NCBI RefSeq assembly: GCF_040219335.1
Contig: NZ_JAVJSQ010000044.1
Span: forward strand, 124,001 to 188,000
DNA: 64,000 bases
Source: Gimesia sp.
GTDB taxonomy: Bacteria; Planctomycetota; Planctomycetia; Planctomycetales; Planctomycetaceae
Direction of reading: 5' to 3'
Positions within the stretch are counted from its first letter, which is position 1; the number at the start of each line of letters is the position of its first letter. A program made the translations under genes and the position numbers. Below are positions 1-8,279 of this stretch, in pieces. A model generated the notes under the pieces. The model was not told the DNA's origin. It ran no database searches and was given only the letters and a program-made list of their open reading frames with translations.

Positions 1-1138
1 CGAGCAGTCCCCGCTGACGCAGGTCTTTGAGCAGTCCCGCGACCGGCAGGTCGGTCTGGCCACAGGCACTCTGCAAGGAATTTGCAATCTTGGAGTGGTT
101 ATCCCAGAGTTGTGTGCGGGTATAAAGCTGAACGAAGCGAACTCCTTTCTCGACCAGACGTCGGGCCAGCAGGCAGCGTCTGCCGAAACTTTCGGTCTCT
201 TGCTGATCGATGCCATACATGGCCAGGGTTTCCTGCGTTTCCTGTGCCAGGTCGAGTGTCTCGGTCGCTTCGAGCTGCATGTTGGCAGCCATCTCGTAAT
301 TCTGTATGCGGGCTTCCAGTTCCTGCTGACCGGGGCGTTGTTTCTGATGCATGCGGTCGAGTTGTTTGAGCAGCTGTTGTTTGTTGCGACTGACCTGCTC
401 GGCGTGAGCGTAATCGGGAGCCAGGTTCAACAGCGGAGAGCCCGTCGATTTCATTCGCGTTCCCTGGTAGAGGGGCGAAAGGTAACCCGACATCCAGTTG
501 TCCACGTTGTTGACAGGCAGTCGATTGGTGGGATCAGCGAGCACCACGTAAGCAGGCAGATTCTGATTTTCATTCCCCAGCCCGTAGGTGACCCAGGAAC
601 CGAGCACCGGATGCCCGGGAAACGTCTGGCCGGATTGCATTTTGTAAATGGCCGGTTCGTGGTTGGGATGCACGTTGTACATCGAGCGGACAATCGTCAT
701 CTCGTCCACTTCCTGTGCAATGTGCGGCAGCGCATTGGAAACCCAGGCCCCCGACTTGCCGTGCCGCTTGAATTCAAATGGGCTCTGCATCAGTTTCCCG
801 GTGCGGTCGGTTTCGAATACTGCGTTGCCGGTCAGTTCGCGGGGAGCGGTCTGTCCGTGATATTTCTTCAAGGCGGGCTTGGGATCAAACAAGTCAACCT
901 GGCTGGGGCCTCCCTGCATGCAGAGATGAATGACCGACGTGGCGCGGGGAGTGAAATGCGGACGACGTGGCTGCAGGTTCTCTGGAAGATTCTGAGCGCG
1001 ATGTGTTTCTGCTCCGAAGGTCTGCTCACCCAACAGGGAAGACAGCGCAACGCCACACAGACCGTCTGTCATGCGATCAAAAAAGCGACGACGGGAAAGT
1101 TCGGTCAGCAGTTCATTTTGTAGCGGGGGAACGGTCAT
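1..1138 (-). CDS. DUF1501 family protein, C-terminal part missing at window edge
   Basis: Leftward gene whose 3' end lies outside the window; about 379 codons are visible. Read on the minus strand from the ATG at 1138 it gives MTVPPLQNELLTELSRRRFF, then an alanine/leucine-rich stretch resembling a twin-arginine or Sec-type leader, then the DUF1501 landmarks VIHLCMQGGPSQVDLFDPKP, the HPNHEP segment and GSWVTYGLGNEN. DUF1501 proteins belong to the alkaline-phosphatase/sulfatase-like superfamily fold and in planctomycetes are exported; no reaction is established. The start lies 6 nt after the stop of the PSCyt1/DUF1549/DUF1553 gene, so the two form an operon, the usual planctomycete pairing. The opposite strand is also open here for over 300 codons, but that frame has no family motifs. 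Confidence 0.9.
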   Translation of the reverse strand, partial: MTVPPLQNELLTELSRRRFFDRMTDGLCGVALSSLLGEQTFGAETHRAQNLPENLQPRRPHFTPRATSVIHLCMQGGPSQVDLFDPKPALKKYHGQTAPRELTGNAVFETDRTGKLMQSPFEFKRHGKSGAWVSNALPHIAQEVDEMTIVRSMYNVHPNHEPAIYKMQSGQTFPGHPVLGSWVTYGLGNENQNLPAYVVLADPTNRLPVNNVDNWMSGYLSPLYQGTRMKSTGSPLLNLAPDYAHAEQVSRNKQQLLKQLDRMHQKQRPGQQELEARIQNYEMAANMQLEATETLDLAQETQETLAMYGIDQQETESFGRRCLLARRLVEKGVRFVQLYTRTQLWDNHSKIANSLQSACGQTDLPVAGLLKDLRQRGLL

Positions 1139-1144
1139 GTCTTC

Positions 1145-3916
1145 TCAGTCGATGTAAAGAAATTCGGCGGAGTTGAGCAACACGTGGCAGTATTCAGTAA
1201 ATCCGTCAGCAGGACGGGAGTCCTGTTGGGAATCATTTTTTGCAGGGGGATTCAGCAACTTTAGCGAGTCGAGGGCCAGCGCAAGTTCTGTCTCAGCAGG
1301 GGGACGCTGGTAGGCCAGCTGGTAAGCCAGCTTAATCTGTTGAGCAGGATCGTCTCCTGCCTGCTTCCGTACTCGATCCGCAAAGTAGACCGCCAGTTCG
1401 TGTACCATTTTATTGTTGACCAGCAGCAGGGGCTGGGAAACGACGTTGGAAATCTTCCGTTCGGTGCAGTTCGGGTTCATCTGAGGCAGGTCGAACACTT
1501 CCAGGAAGGTCGGCATTTCTTTACGGCGGTGACGGACATAAACGCTGCGTCGCCAGCCGTCTTCACTCCGCTTCGCCGTAACCAGGCCATCTTTTCGGAC
1601 TTCCACAGCAACCGGCTGACCATATTTCGTCTCGTCGAGTTCGCCGGCAGTGAAGATTAGAGCGTCGCGCAGTTCTTCTGCTTCGAGTCGTCTGAGTGGC
1701 ATCCGGGAAAGCAGTTCGTTTTCCGGATCCAGTTTCTCCAGTTCCGGTGTGACTGTAGATGACTGGCGATAGGCTCTCGAGGTCATGATCAGGCGATGCA
1801 GTTTTTTGAACTGCCAGCCCTGCTGAACGAATTCGACCGCCAGCCAGTCTAGTAGTTCGGGATGGCTGGGAGGCGTTCCCAGGGCGCCAAAGTTGTCGAT
1901 ACTCTTCACCAGGCCGGTACCAAAATGTTTGTGCCAGATGCGATTCACAATCACCCGGGAAGTCAGCGGATGGTCGGGCTGCGTCAACCAGCGGGCAAAT
2001 GCCAGTCTGCGTCCGGTTTTCTCATCGGTCTGCAGGGAAGGATCAATGCGATAAGGCGAGATGCCCTCAGCGATCGCGGACGGCGGCCCCGGTTCCACAG
2101 GACGGGTGGGTTGCATCTCGTCGCCACGGCGATAGATATAGGTCGGCGAAGGACGCCCCCGGTCCCAGAGGGCCCGAATCATTTCCGGGGTTTTGAGAGA
2201 GGCCTTTAAATCCTTGAGCTGTTTATCGAGCTTCTTCTTTTCCGCCTTGTCCAGTTTCTTGTCTTTGAGTTTCGATTCGACATCTGCAATTTTGGCTTCG
2301 ATTGATGCATTGTGCTGATCGATGGCGGCCTGTTCTTCCTTGGGAACCAGGGTCAACAGACGACTGCGGGCCCGCTTCCACTGGTTGCTGAAAGGCTGCG
2401 GCGTCATCCAGTCGTACTCGTCGTAGGCTCCCTTAAAGATTGCCATGGAACGGTAATAGTCGCGCTGCGGAATCGGATCGTATTTATGACTGTGACAGCG
2501 GGCACAGTTCATCGTCAGGCCCAGCACACTGCGGTACAGCACGTCGAGTTCATCCGAGATGACTTCCAGACGGTCAGTCACACGATTCACCGGGTTGGCT
2601 GAAGTCCCATCGGGCGCCATTCTAAGAAAGCCGGTCGCCACCAGCTTTTCAATCAGTTCGGGAGTGACTTCCGAGGCGTGTTGATGATCGACCAGTTCAT
2701 CGCCGGCCAACTGTTCGGTGAGGAAGACATCGTAAGGTTTGTCTTCACCAAAAGACTGAATCACATAATCCCGGTAGCGATACGCGTATTTGCGGATCAG
2801 GTCGGCACTCCGTTTTCCTTCGGAATCCGCGTAACCCGCCAGGTCGAGCCAGAACTGTCCCCATTTCTCGCCGTAACGGGGAGAAGCGAGCAGACGATCG
2901 ACCAGTTGTTCATAGGCGTCCGGACTTTCATCCGCGAGAAATGCCTGTACTTCAGCTTGTGTGGGAGGCAGTCCTGTTAAGGCATACGTTGCGCGGCGGA
3001 TCAACGTTCGCTTGTCTGCCTCGGGGGCATAGGAGAGGTCAGCTGCTTCCAGCTTACGGAGCAGGAAGGCATCGATCGGATTTTTCACCAGTGTCTGATG
3101 TTTGACTGCGGGCGGAGTGACCTGCTGGGGAGGCTGGAATGACCAGAACTGACGATCTTCCGGTGTGACCAGTGGATCCTGGTCGAGGCGAAACGGTTCG
3201 CTGTTGTCATCTTCATGCAGGCCTTCGGCGATCCAGGTCTTCACCGTTTTCAGTTCCGCGGCGGGCATCGGTTCTATTCCGGCACGGCTGATCTCCGCTT
3301 TAGGAGGGCAGCTCTTCTCTACAATATATTTGACCAACGGGCTCTCGTCGGGCTGACCTGTGATGACCGCAGGACCTGCGTTACCGCCGGTCAGCATGGC
3401 TGCCTTGGTTCGCAGGTCGAGTCCCCCTTCCTGGTATTCCGGGCCGTGGCACATCACACATCGGCGATAGAGGATCGGAATTACATCGTGCTGCGAGATC
3501 CGGCTTTCCGCGACAGACTGGGGCGCTGCTTTGAACTTGAGTCCGCCGCTGATCCACAGGCGTACGGTTTCGATTTCGGCTTTCGAAAGCGGCGTTTCGC
3601 CTTCCGGGGGCATCAGCTCTTCGTGCAGATAATCATAGAGCAGACTCTCTTCCGGTTGACCTGCAACGAGCCCTGCTCCTGATTCGCCTCCCTTGAGCAG
3701 GCCGGCGGTTGAGCTCAGATCGAATTCCGCTTTGCGGTTTTTCTCACTGTGGCATTTGACGCAGTGTTTCTGAAAGATCGGCAGGACGGTGTCTTCGTAA
3801 ACAACGGATTTCTGTACAGCGGGAGGGTCTGCAGCATGGATGACGCTGGAGAAGTACAGGCAGACAATCAGACAGTTGCACAGCAGGCCGGTGATTGTAC
3901 GACGGGAAACGACCAT
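1145..3916 (-). CDS. Haem-binding PSCyt1 (two copies) - DUF1549 - DUF1553 secreted protein
   Basis: 923 aa. An N-terminal hydrophobic leader is followed by two tandem planctomycete cytochrome-c-like PSCyt1 domains, with haem motifs CVKCH (about residue 56) and CVMCH (about residue 153), each followed by the usual LMPP- or CPPK-type segment and a WI.GGL/WIAEGL end. DUF1549 follows (the LTGLPPTQAEV.AFL segment and a third CxxCH, CARCHSHKYDP, near residue 475). A Lys-rich coiled stretch near 540-570 comes next, then DUF1553 with the typical RVIVNRIWHKHFG and MTSRAYRQSS motifs. The family is abundant in planctomycetes, is predicted periplasmic and is linked by context to complex polysaccharide use; biochemical function is unproven. 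It is first gene of an operon with the downstream DUF1501 gene. The duplicated PSCyt1 domain distinguishes it from the 810-aa paralogue at 38027-40459. Confidence 0.92.
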   Translation of the reverse strand: MVVSRRTITGLLCNCLIVCLYFSSVIHAADPPAVQKSVVYEDTVLPIFQKHCVKCHSEKNRKAEFDLSSTAGLLKGGESGAGLVAGQPEESLLYDYLHEELMPPEGETPLSKAEIETVRLWISGGLKFKAAPQSVAESRISQHDVIPILYRRCVMCHGPEYQEGGLDLRTKAAMLTGGNAGPAVITGQPDESPLVKYIVEKSCPPKAEISRAGIEPMPAAELKTVKTWIAEGLHEDDNSEPFRLDQDPLVTPEDRQFWSFQPPQQVTPPAVKHQTLVKNPIDAFLLRKLEAADLSYAPEADKRTLIRRATYALTGLPPTQAEVQAFLADESPDAYEQLVDRLLASPRYGEKWGQFWLDLAGYADSEGKRSADLIRKYAYRYRDYVIQSFGEDKPYDVFLTEQLAGDELVDHQHASEVTPELIEKLVATGFLRMAPDGTSANPVNRVTDRLEVISDELDVLYRSVLGLTMNCARCHSHKYDPIPQRDYYRSMAIFKGAYDEYDWMTPQPFSNQWKRARSRLLTLVPKEEQAAIDQHNASIEAKIADVESKLKDKKLDKAEKKKLDKQLKDLKASLKTPEMIRALWDRGRPSPTYIYRRGDEMQPTRPVEPGPPSAIAEGISPYRIDPSLQTDEKTGRRLAFARWLTQPDHPLTSRVIVNRIWHKHFGTGLVKSIDNFGALGTPPSHPELLDWLAVEFVQQGWQFKKLHRLIMTSRAYRQSSTVTPELEKLDPENELLSRMPLRRLEAEELRDALIFTAGELDETKYGQPVAVEVRKDGLVTAKRSEDGWRRSVYVRHRRKEMPTFLEVFDLPQMNPNCTERKISNVVSQPLLLVNNKMVHELAVYFADRVRKQAGDDPAQQIKLAYQLAYQRPPAETELALALDSLKLLNPPAKNDSQQDSRPADGFTEYCHVLLNSAEFLYID

Positions 3917-4273
3917 TGCTGAAGGTTTCTCGCGATTAGAGGCAGGCGTTGATGGGGGATGACAATCGAGTCTGATTGTCCATATGACTCAAGCTGGTAG
4001 TCACTCCCGTTCTGCGCGCGTCCAGAACTCAGGAAGGAACATAATTATAACAGTTTATATGTCGGTACTGTCAAGCACGAACCCCGATGATTCCTGTTTC
4101 GGCTGGTTCTGCTTGACTGGGCTGCCTGAGCGGTCCGATGTGAAGAATCGCTATAAACTCTGTTTCCTGTTACAAAGTTGTTGACTCTCAATTCTCAGAA
4201 ATTACGATTGAATTTCGTTGGAAGGGATGAGGAACCCCACTATTTCGAGTGACTTTTTTCAGGAATCAGTTTG
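3917..4273. other. Intergenic region between divergent genes
   Basis: About 355 nt separating the leftward PSCyt1 gene from the rightward propeller-like gene. It holds an AT-rich segment near 4038-4060 (ATAATTATAACAGTTTATAT) that could carry promoter elements for the leftward operon. An AGGAA Shine-Dalgarno lies at 4261-4265 before the rightward gene. A 66-codon open frame at 3984-4184 has no recognisable features and I do not call it. Confidence 0.5.
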
Positions 4274-5431
4274 ATGATCAGATCGCAAATCATGAAAGCG
4301 GGCCTCAGTGTGGTTGCACTGATGTTGCTGCTCTCCAGTGGACCGGCGCTTCAGGCCGGCGTGAGCAAAGATGCGGCGAGTAAGTATCTCAAGGATGTGC
4401 AGACCGGAAATCCCGGTTTGAAATCGGTGGGAAAAATTACATTCGGACCCGGCGGATTGCTGGTGGTGGCGGACCCTGCGAAAGCGACAATTACAGTTAT
4501 TGATACTCACGATGCGGGACCTCTGCAGAAGCTGGAGCAGAAAGTACCCCAGATTGATGTTGCCGTAGCGGCCAGCCTGGGCGTCGAACCCGATCAGATC
4601 GACATCGCCGACATGGCCGTCAATTCACAGAGTGGCAAAGTCTATCTCTCCGTCAAACGCACGACCGACAATCAACCGGCGATTCTGGTGATTGACGCGC
4701 AGGGTAAGGTCAAGAACTTCGACCTGTCGAATGTCGACTATGTCCAGGTCTCACTCCCCGGCGGTGAAAAATCCAAAATTCGCAACATTACCGGCGTCGC
4801 ACTGGCCAGCGATCGCCTCCTGGCAGCAGCACAGTCGAACGAAGAATTCGCCAACAAGATTTACTCGATCCCACTGCCGCTGACACATGGCACCTCGGCC
4901 AAAATTTTCAGCGCCGAAACCTATCATGTGGCTCATCGCCGCTGGGAAACCAAGGCCCCGATTCAGTCGTTCGTACCTTATTCAAATAAAGGTAAGAACT
5001 ATATTGTCGGTGCGTTCGCCTGCACGCCGATTGCCAAGTTCCCCCTGGATGAACTGCAGTCCGGCAGCAAGGTCAAGGGAACCAGTGTTGTCGAACTCGG
5101 ATCGGGAAACCGTCCGCTGGACATGCTGACTTACGAAAGTAACGGCAAGGAATGGCTATTGACGAACACCTTCCGCTTCCACTGGAAGAAGAGCATGTAC
5201 GGCCCCAGTAAATGGTGGGGCGTTCGCGTCAACATGGATTACCTCGAAGCAGAGGACATCAATGAGGAAGCGGCTCGCCGCGATGTGAAACAGAAACAGG
5301 GGCCCAACGGCATTGAAATCGTCGATCAGCTCTCTGGTGCCGTGCACATCGATAAGCTGCAGAAAAAGGAAATCGTAGTACTGCGTGACAACGACGGACA
5401 CCTCGACCTGGAAATTGCCGAGCTGCCATAA
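4274..5431 (+). CDS. Secreted protein of beta-propeller-like appearance, unknown function
   Basis: 385 aa from ATG 4274, chosen for AGGAA 8 nt upstream; a TTG at 4271 and an ATG at 4292 are in-frame alternatives. A Sec signal peptide follows (hydrophobic VVALMLLLSSGPALQAG). The mature part has short beta-rich blades of the kind seen in WD40/NHL-like propellers, for example GKITFGPGGLLVVADP, ATITVIDT, DMAVNSQSGKVYLSV and AILVIDAQGKV, and ends with an acidic LDLEIAELP. I do not recognise a named family. It may be a periplasmic scaffold or carrier protein; no catalytic motif is visible. It is followed by a good terminator hairpin, so it appears monocistronic. Confidence 0.82.
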   Translation: MIRSQIMKAGLSVVALMLLLSSGPALQAGVSKDAASKYLKDVQTGNPGLKSVGKITFGPGGLLVVADPAKATITVIDTHDAGPLQKLEQKVPQIDVAVAASLGVEPDQIDIADMAVNSQSGKVYLSVKRTTDNQPAILVIDAQGKVKNFDLSNVDYVQVSLPGGEKSKIRNITGVALASDRLLAAAQSNEEFANKIYSIPLPLTHGTSAKIFSAETYHVAHRRWETKAPIQSFVPYSNKGKNYIVGAFACTPIAKFPLDELQSGSKVKGTSVVELGSGNRPLDMLTYESNGKEWLLTNTFRFHWKKSMYGPSKWWGVRVNMDYLEAEDINEEAARRDVKQKQGPNGIEIVDQLSGAVHIDKLQKKEIVVLRDNDGHLDLEIAELP

Positions 5432-5453
5432 CCAGTTTGGTTTTTGATCTTCG

Positions 5454-5495
5454 GGCTCTTTCCGGTTTTTAAATCAACGGGAAAGAGCCTGTTTT
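5454..5495 (+). terminator. Rho-independent terminator after the propeller-like gene
   Basis: Ten-base-pair perfect stem GGCTCTTTCC (5454-5463) with GGAAAGAGCC (5480-5489), loop of 16 nt, then TGTTTT. It lies 22 nt after the stop codon at 5431 in the right orientation. Confidence 0.75.
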
Positions 5496-5510
5496 AATTC
5501 ACGAAACAAA

Positions 5511-5589
5511 TGAGCGGCATGGCGCTGGCCACCGGTTTTGGAGAACCGCGTGTTTTCCAGATTACCGGCGACTAACGTCGTTCCGCTCA
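5511..5589. repeat. Long imperfect inverted repeat, REP-like intergenic element
   Basis: A 79-nt element delimited by TGAGCGG (5511-5517) and its complement CCGCTCA (5583-5589). The outer 24 nt on each side can pair through Watson-Crick and G-U pairs with a few A-C mismatches (AGCGGCATGGCGCTGG... against ...TAACGTCGTTCCGCT). A second small hairpin CGGTT...AACCG (about 5533-5548) sits inside. It is non-coding and sits between a terminator and the next gene. No second copy was noticed in this window. Confidence 0.5.
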
Positions 5590-5611
5590 CCTCTGCTGGA
5601 ATGGTGTAGTG

Positions 5612-6808
5612 ATGTCGTTATCAGTCCCAGCTGGAAAACTAGTCTCAATCACGCTGCTTTTGGTGACCACTTTCAACCTGATATCACCTGAGTATTCGCA
5701 GGCAACCGGCACACCCGATGACCGTCTGTTTCAACTCAGCTTTGAAGCAGACAAACAGGACCCGCGGCAGTGTCGTGTGGTCGTGACGGCAGCAGATTCC
5801 CGACTCTGGACAACGCTCCGGGATGCCTCCGAGGAACAGTACCAGCAGGTTCTGTCACTGAAGCGGGAAAGCAAATCTTCTCAAGAGCTGCCACCCATGC
5901 TGGGCCGCTATGAACTACAAGATCAGCGGCTCACCTTTCAGCCTGCATTTCCGCTCGTGAGAGGCGGTCGCTATCAGGCAACCTTTGACGCGCGTGCCTT
6001 ACAACTGGCTGGAAAAGAGGGAGAGCAGCGTCTGCAGAAAACGTATGCGATTCCCCTGCCCGATGCAAAACCACCGCAGGTGCTGTCGATCTATCCTTCG
6101 GGCAAAGAGCTCCCCGCCAATCATTTAAAGTTTTATATTCAGTTTTCGGAGCCGATGCAGCAGGGGGACATCTTCGATTACTTCTCACTCTATAACAAAA
6201 CTCAGCAGCAACTGGTCCCTCGACCGTTTAGACACACTGAGCTCTGGTCTCCCGATGGGAAGCAACTGACACTCTGGTTTCATCCCGGTCGCCAGAAGAC
6301 GGGCGTGAATCTGAATGTCGAACTGGGGGCGATCCTGAATGCCGGACAGGAGTATGAATTAAGGATCAACCCGAAGTGGTCAGCACTCACGGGGCATGCA
6401 CTGGGACAGGAAGTAAAAAAAACATTCTCAGCGGTCGCCATGGATGAACGTCAGCCGAAACCTGAGTCATGGCAACTGAAAGTTCCGGCCTCCGGAACAC
6501 GGGCGCCATTGATTTGTGAACTGGGGGAATCACTGGATTACGCCCTGCTGCACAGTCAACTTCGCATTCAGACGATCAGTGGAAAACCGGTGCCCGGCAA
6601 GATCGAACTGGCGGATCACGAATCGGTCTGGAAGTGGACCCCGGAAAAACCCTGGCAGCCGGGGCACTATCAGCTGGTGATCGGTTCTGTGCTGGAAGAT
6701 CTCGCGGGCAACAGCCTGCAGCAGCCTTTCGCCGTCGATCTCTCTCAAAAGCAGACAGGCTCGAACACGGTAGGGGAATTCGTTACACTCGGGTTTGAAA
6801 TCAAATAA
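5612..6808 (+). CDS. Secreted protein with Big_5/SbsA-type Ig-like domain
   Basis: 398 aa from ATG 5612 (GTG 5609 is an in-frame alternative). A Sec signal peptide (VSITLLLVTTFNLI) ends near residue 30. Two Ig-like beta-sandwich regions are suggested: around residues 125-200, with the bacterial Ig-like Big_5 signature SIYPSGKELP and LKFYIQFSEPMQ; and around 340-380, with WKWTPEKPWQPGHYQLVIG and LEDLAGNSL, typical of the second strand set. No catalytic residues are evident. Proteins of this type act as surface or periplasmic binding modules. It is followed 29 nt later by the sulfatase gene on the same strand, so they are probably co-transcribed, which suggests a role with sulfated-glycan degradation (inference). 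Confidence 0.8.
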   Translation: MSLSVPAGKLVSITLLLVTTFNLISPEYSQATGTPDDRLFQLSFEADKQDPRQCRVVVTAADSRLWTTLRDASEEQYQQVLSLKRESKSSQELPPMLGRYELQDQRLTFQPAFPLVRGGRYQATFDARALQLAGKEGEQRLQKTYAIPLPDAKPPQVLSIYPSGKELPANHLKFYIQFSEPMQQGDIFDYFSLYNKTQQQLVPRPFRHTELWSPDGKQLTLWFHPGRQKTGVNLNVELGAILNAGQEYELRINPKWSALTGHALGQEVKKTFSAVAMDERQPKPESWQLKVPASGTRAPLICELGESLDYALLHSQLRIQTISGKPVPGKIELADHESVWKWTPEKPWQPGHYQLVIGSVLEDLAGNSLQQPFAVDLSQKQTGSNTVGEFVTLGFEIK

Positions 6809-6837
6809 GCTAAGCTCTTCAAATCTGAGGTTCACCG

Positions 6838-8271
6838 ATGTGTCGCGCGCTCATCTTGCTGATGCTCTGTTGTTGTTCGCTTCCCCTTTCGGCAGCAGAG
6901 ACGCCGCCGAACATCGTCTTTATTCTGGCCGACGATCTGGGCTGGCGTGATCTGCACTGTTATGGGGGACAGCTCGCTGATACGCCCCACCTTGACCAGT
7001 TGGCGAAACAGGGAATGAAGTTCACGAATGCGTATTCTCCGGCGCCAATCTGCTCTGCTTCGCGGGCCTCAATTCTGACCGGAAAGACACCTGCGAGGCT
7101 GCATTTTGAATTCGTCACGAAGCCGGCCGGAGTGCAACCGCCCACCCGCCTGATGCAGCCCCCCGCTTACACGCAGGACCTGCCCTTGAAAGAAGTCACA
7201 CTCGGCGAGATGCTGCAGCGAGCCGATTACGAGACCGGCTTCTTCGGGAAGTGGCACGTGAATGAGCATTATCAACGTTATCTGGGCTGGAGTCCGACAC
7301 ACGGTCCCCGCCAGCAGGGATTTCAAAAGGCCGTCGAAACCTTCGGCAGTCATCCCTATGCTAAAAAGTTCGCCTGGAAACCGGGAGACTTTAAAAAGGA
7401 CGAGTTTCCCCCTGATGCAGTCACAGAGAATGCCATCCGCTTCCTGCGACAGAAACGCAGGCAGCCGTTCTTTTTGTATCTCTCTTATTTCCATGTGCAT
7501 ACTCCGGTCAAAGCACCGACCGACTGGCTGATAGAAAAGTATCGGGGCCGCGCTGCCGCTGGTCCGGGAGATCAAAAACTTCGCACGCACTATGGTGCGT
7601 TTATTGAAACCCTCGATACCTATGTGGGACAGGTGCTGGACGCTTTGGATCAACAGGGCCTGCGCGATTCTACCCTCGTCGTCTTTACGTCTGATAACGG
7701 CGGACATCCCGAGTATGCCGCCAATGGCCCCCTGCGGGGAAGTAAGTGGAACCTGTACGAAGCGGGTATTCGTGTACCCCTATTGGTCCGCTGGCCCAGG
7801 CATGTGAAAGCGGACAGCGTGTGCGAGGTACCGGTCAGCGGGACCGATCTGTTTCCTGCTTTTTGTGAAGTCGCGGGGGGAAACTGTGACTCGCTGACAC
7901 TCGATGGTCAAAGCCTGGTCCCGCTGCTGGAGGGGAAAGCAGCCGCATGGCAGACGCGACCGCTGACCTGGCATTTTCCGTATTATCATCCGGAAAAAGG
8001 GTATGAAACCGCTAAAGAGACGATCGGCGTCAATGATTTCGCGGTGAGCAAAACCCGACCTGTCTCTGCGATTCGCAGTGGAGACTGGAAGCTGCTGCAG
8101 TTTTATGAAACGGGAAAACGCGAGCTGTATGATCTAAGCAGCGATCCGGGTGAGCAGCATGATTTAAGCGCCAGCCAGCCGGAGCAGGCTGCGCAACTGG
8201 GAATGCAGCTGCAACAGATGCTGCAGGACATGCAGGCCCGTTATCCGACTGCGGCTGCTTCTCAAAAGTGA
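6838..8271 (+). CDS. Secreted sulfatase (arylsulfatase A-like)
   Basis: 477 aa. Signal peptide of about 20 residues ending PLSAAE. Sulfatase motifs in order: NIVFILADDLGWRDLHCYGG near residue 25 with the metal-binding Asp pair; CSASR at residues 72-76, the C-x-A/P-x-R sequence whose Cys is matured to formylglycine, followed by ASILTGKTPAR; GKWHVN near residue 137; and FTSDNGGHPEYAANGPLRG with the second metal-binding DN. Length fits a single-domain sulfatase. It should cleave sulfate esters from glycans in the periplasm. It depends on a formylglycine-generating or anaerobic maturase not seen in this window. The Ala-type C-S-A-S-R is less common than CxPSR, and the second sulfatase here uses CGPSR. 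It converges with the DUF1501 gene, whose stop is 8 nt away. Confidence 0.95.
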   Translation: MCRALILLMLCCCSLPLSAAETPPNIVFILADDLGWRDLHCYGGQLADTPHLDQLAKQGMKFTNAYSPAPICSASRASILTGKTPARLHFEFVTKPAGVQPPTRLMQPPAYTQDLPLKEVTLGEMLQRADYETGFFGKWHVNEHYQRYLGWSPTHGPRQQGFQKAVETFGSHPYAKKFAWKPGDFKKDEFPPDAVTENAIRFLRQKRRQPFFLYLSYFHVHTPVKAPTDWLIEKYRGRAAAGPGDQKLRTHYGAFIETLDTYVGQVLDALDQQGLRDSTLVVFTSDNGGHPEYAANGPLRGSKWNLYEAGIRVPLLVRWPRHVKADSVCEVPVSGTDLFPAFCEVAGGNCDSLTLDGQSLVPLLEGKAAAWQTRPLTWHFPYYHPEKGYETAKETIGVNDFAVSKTRPVSAIRSGDWKLLQFYETGKRELYDLSSDPGEQHDLSASQPEQAAQLGMQLQQMLQDMQARYPTAAASQK

Positions 8272-8279
8272 ATCGCGGT

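Noticed and set aside
95-1123. 342-codon rightward open frame
   Set aside because: It is antisense to the truncated DUF1501 gene, which has clear family motifs in the leftward frame; the rightward translation has none.
3984-4184. 66-codon rightward frame in the first intergenic region
   Set aside because: No ribosome site, odd composition, and it overlaps the likely promoter of the leftward operon.
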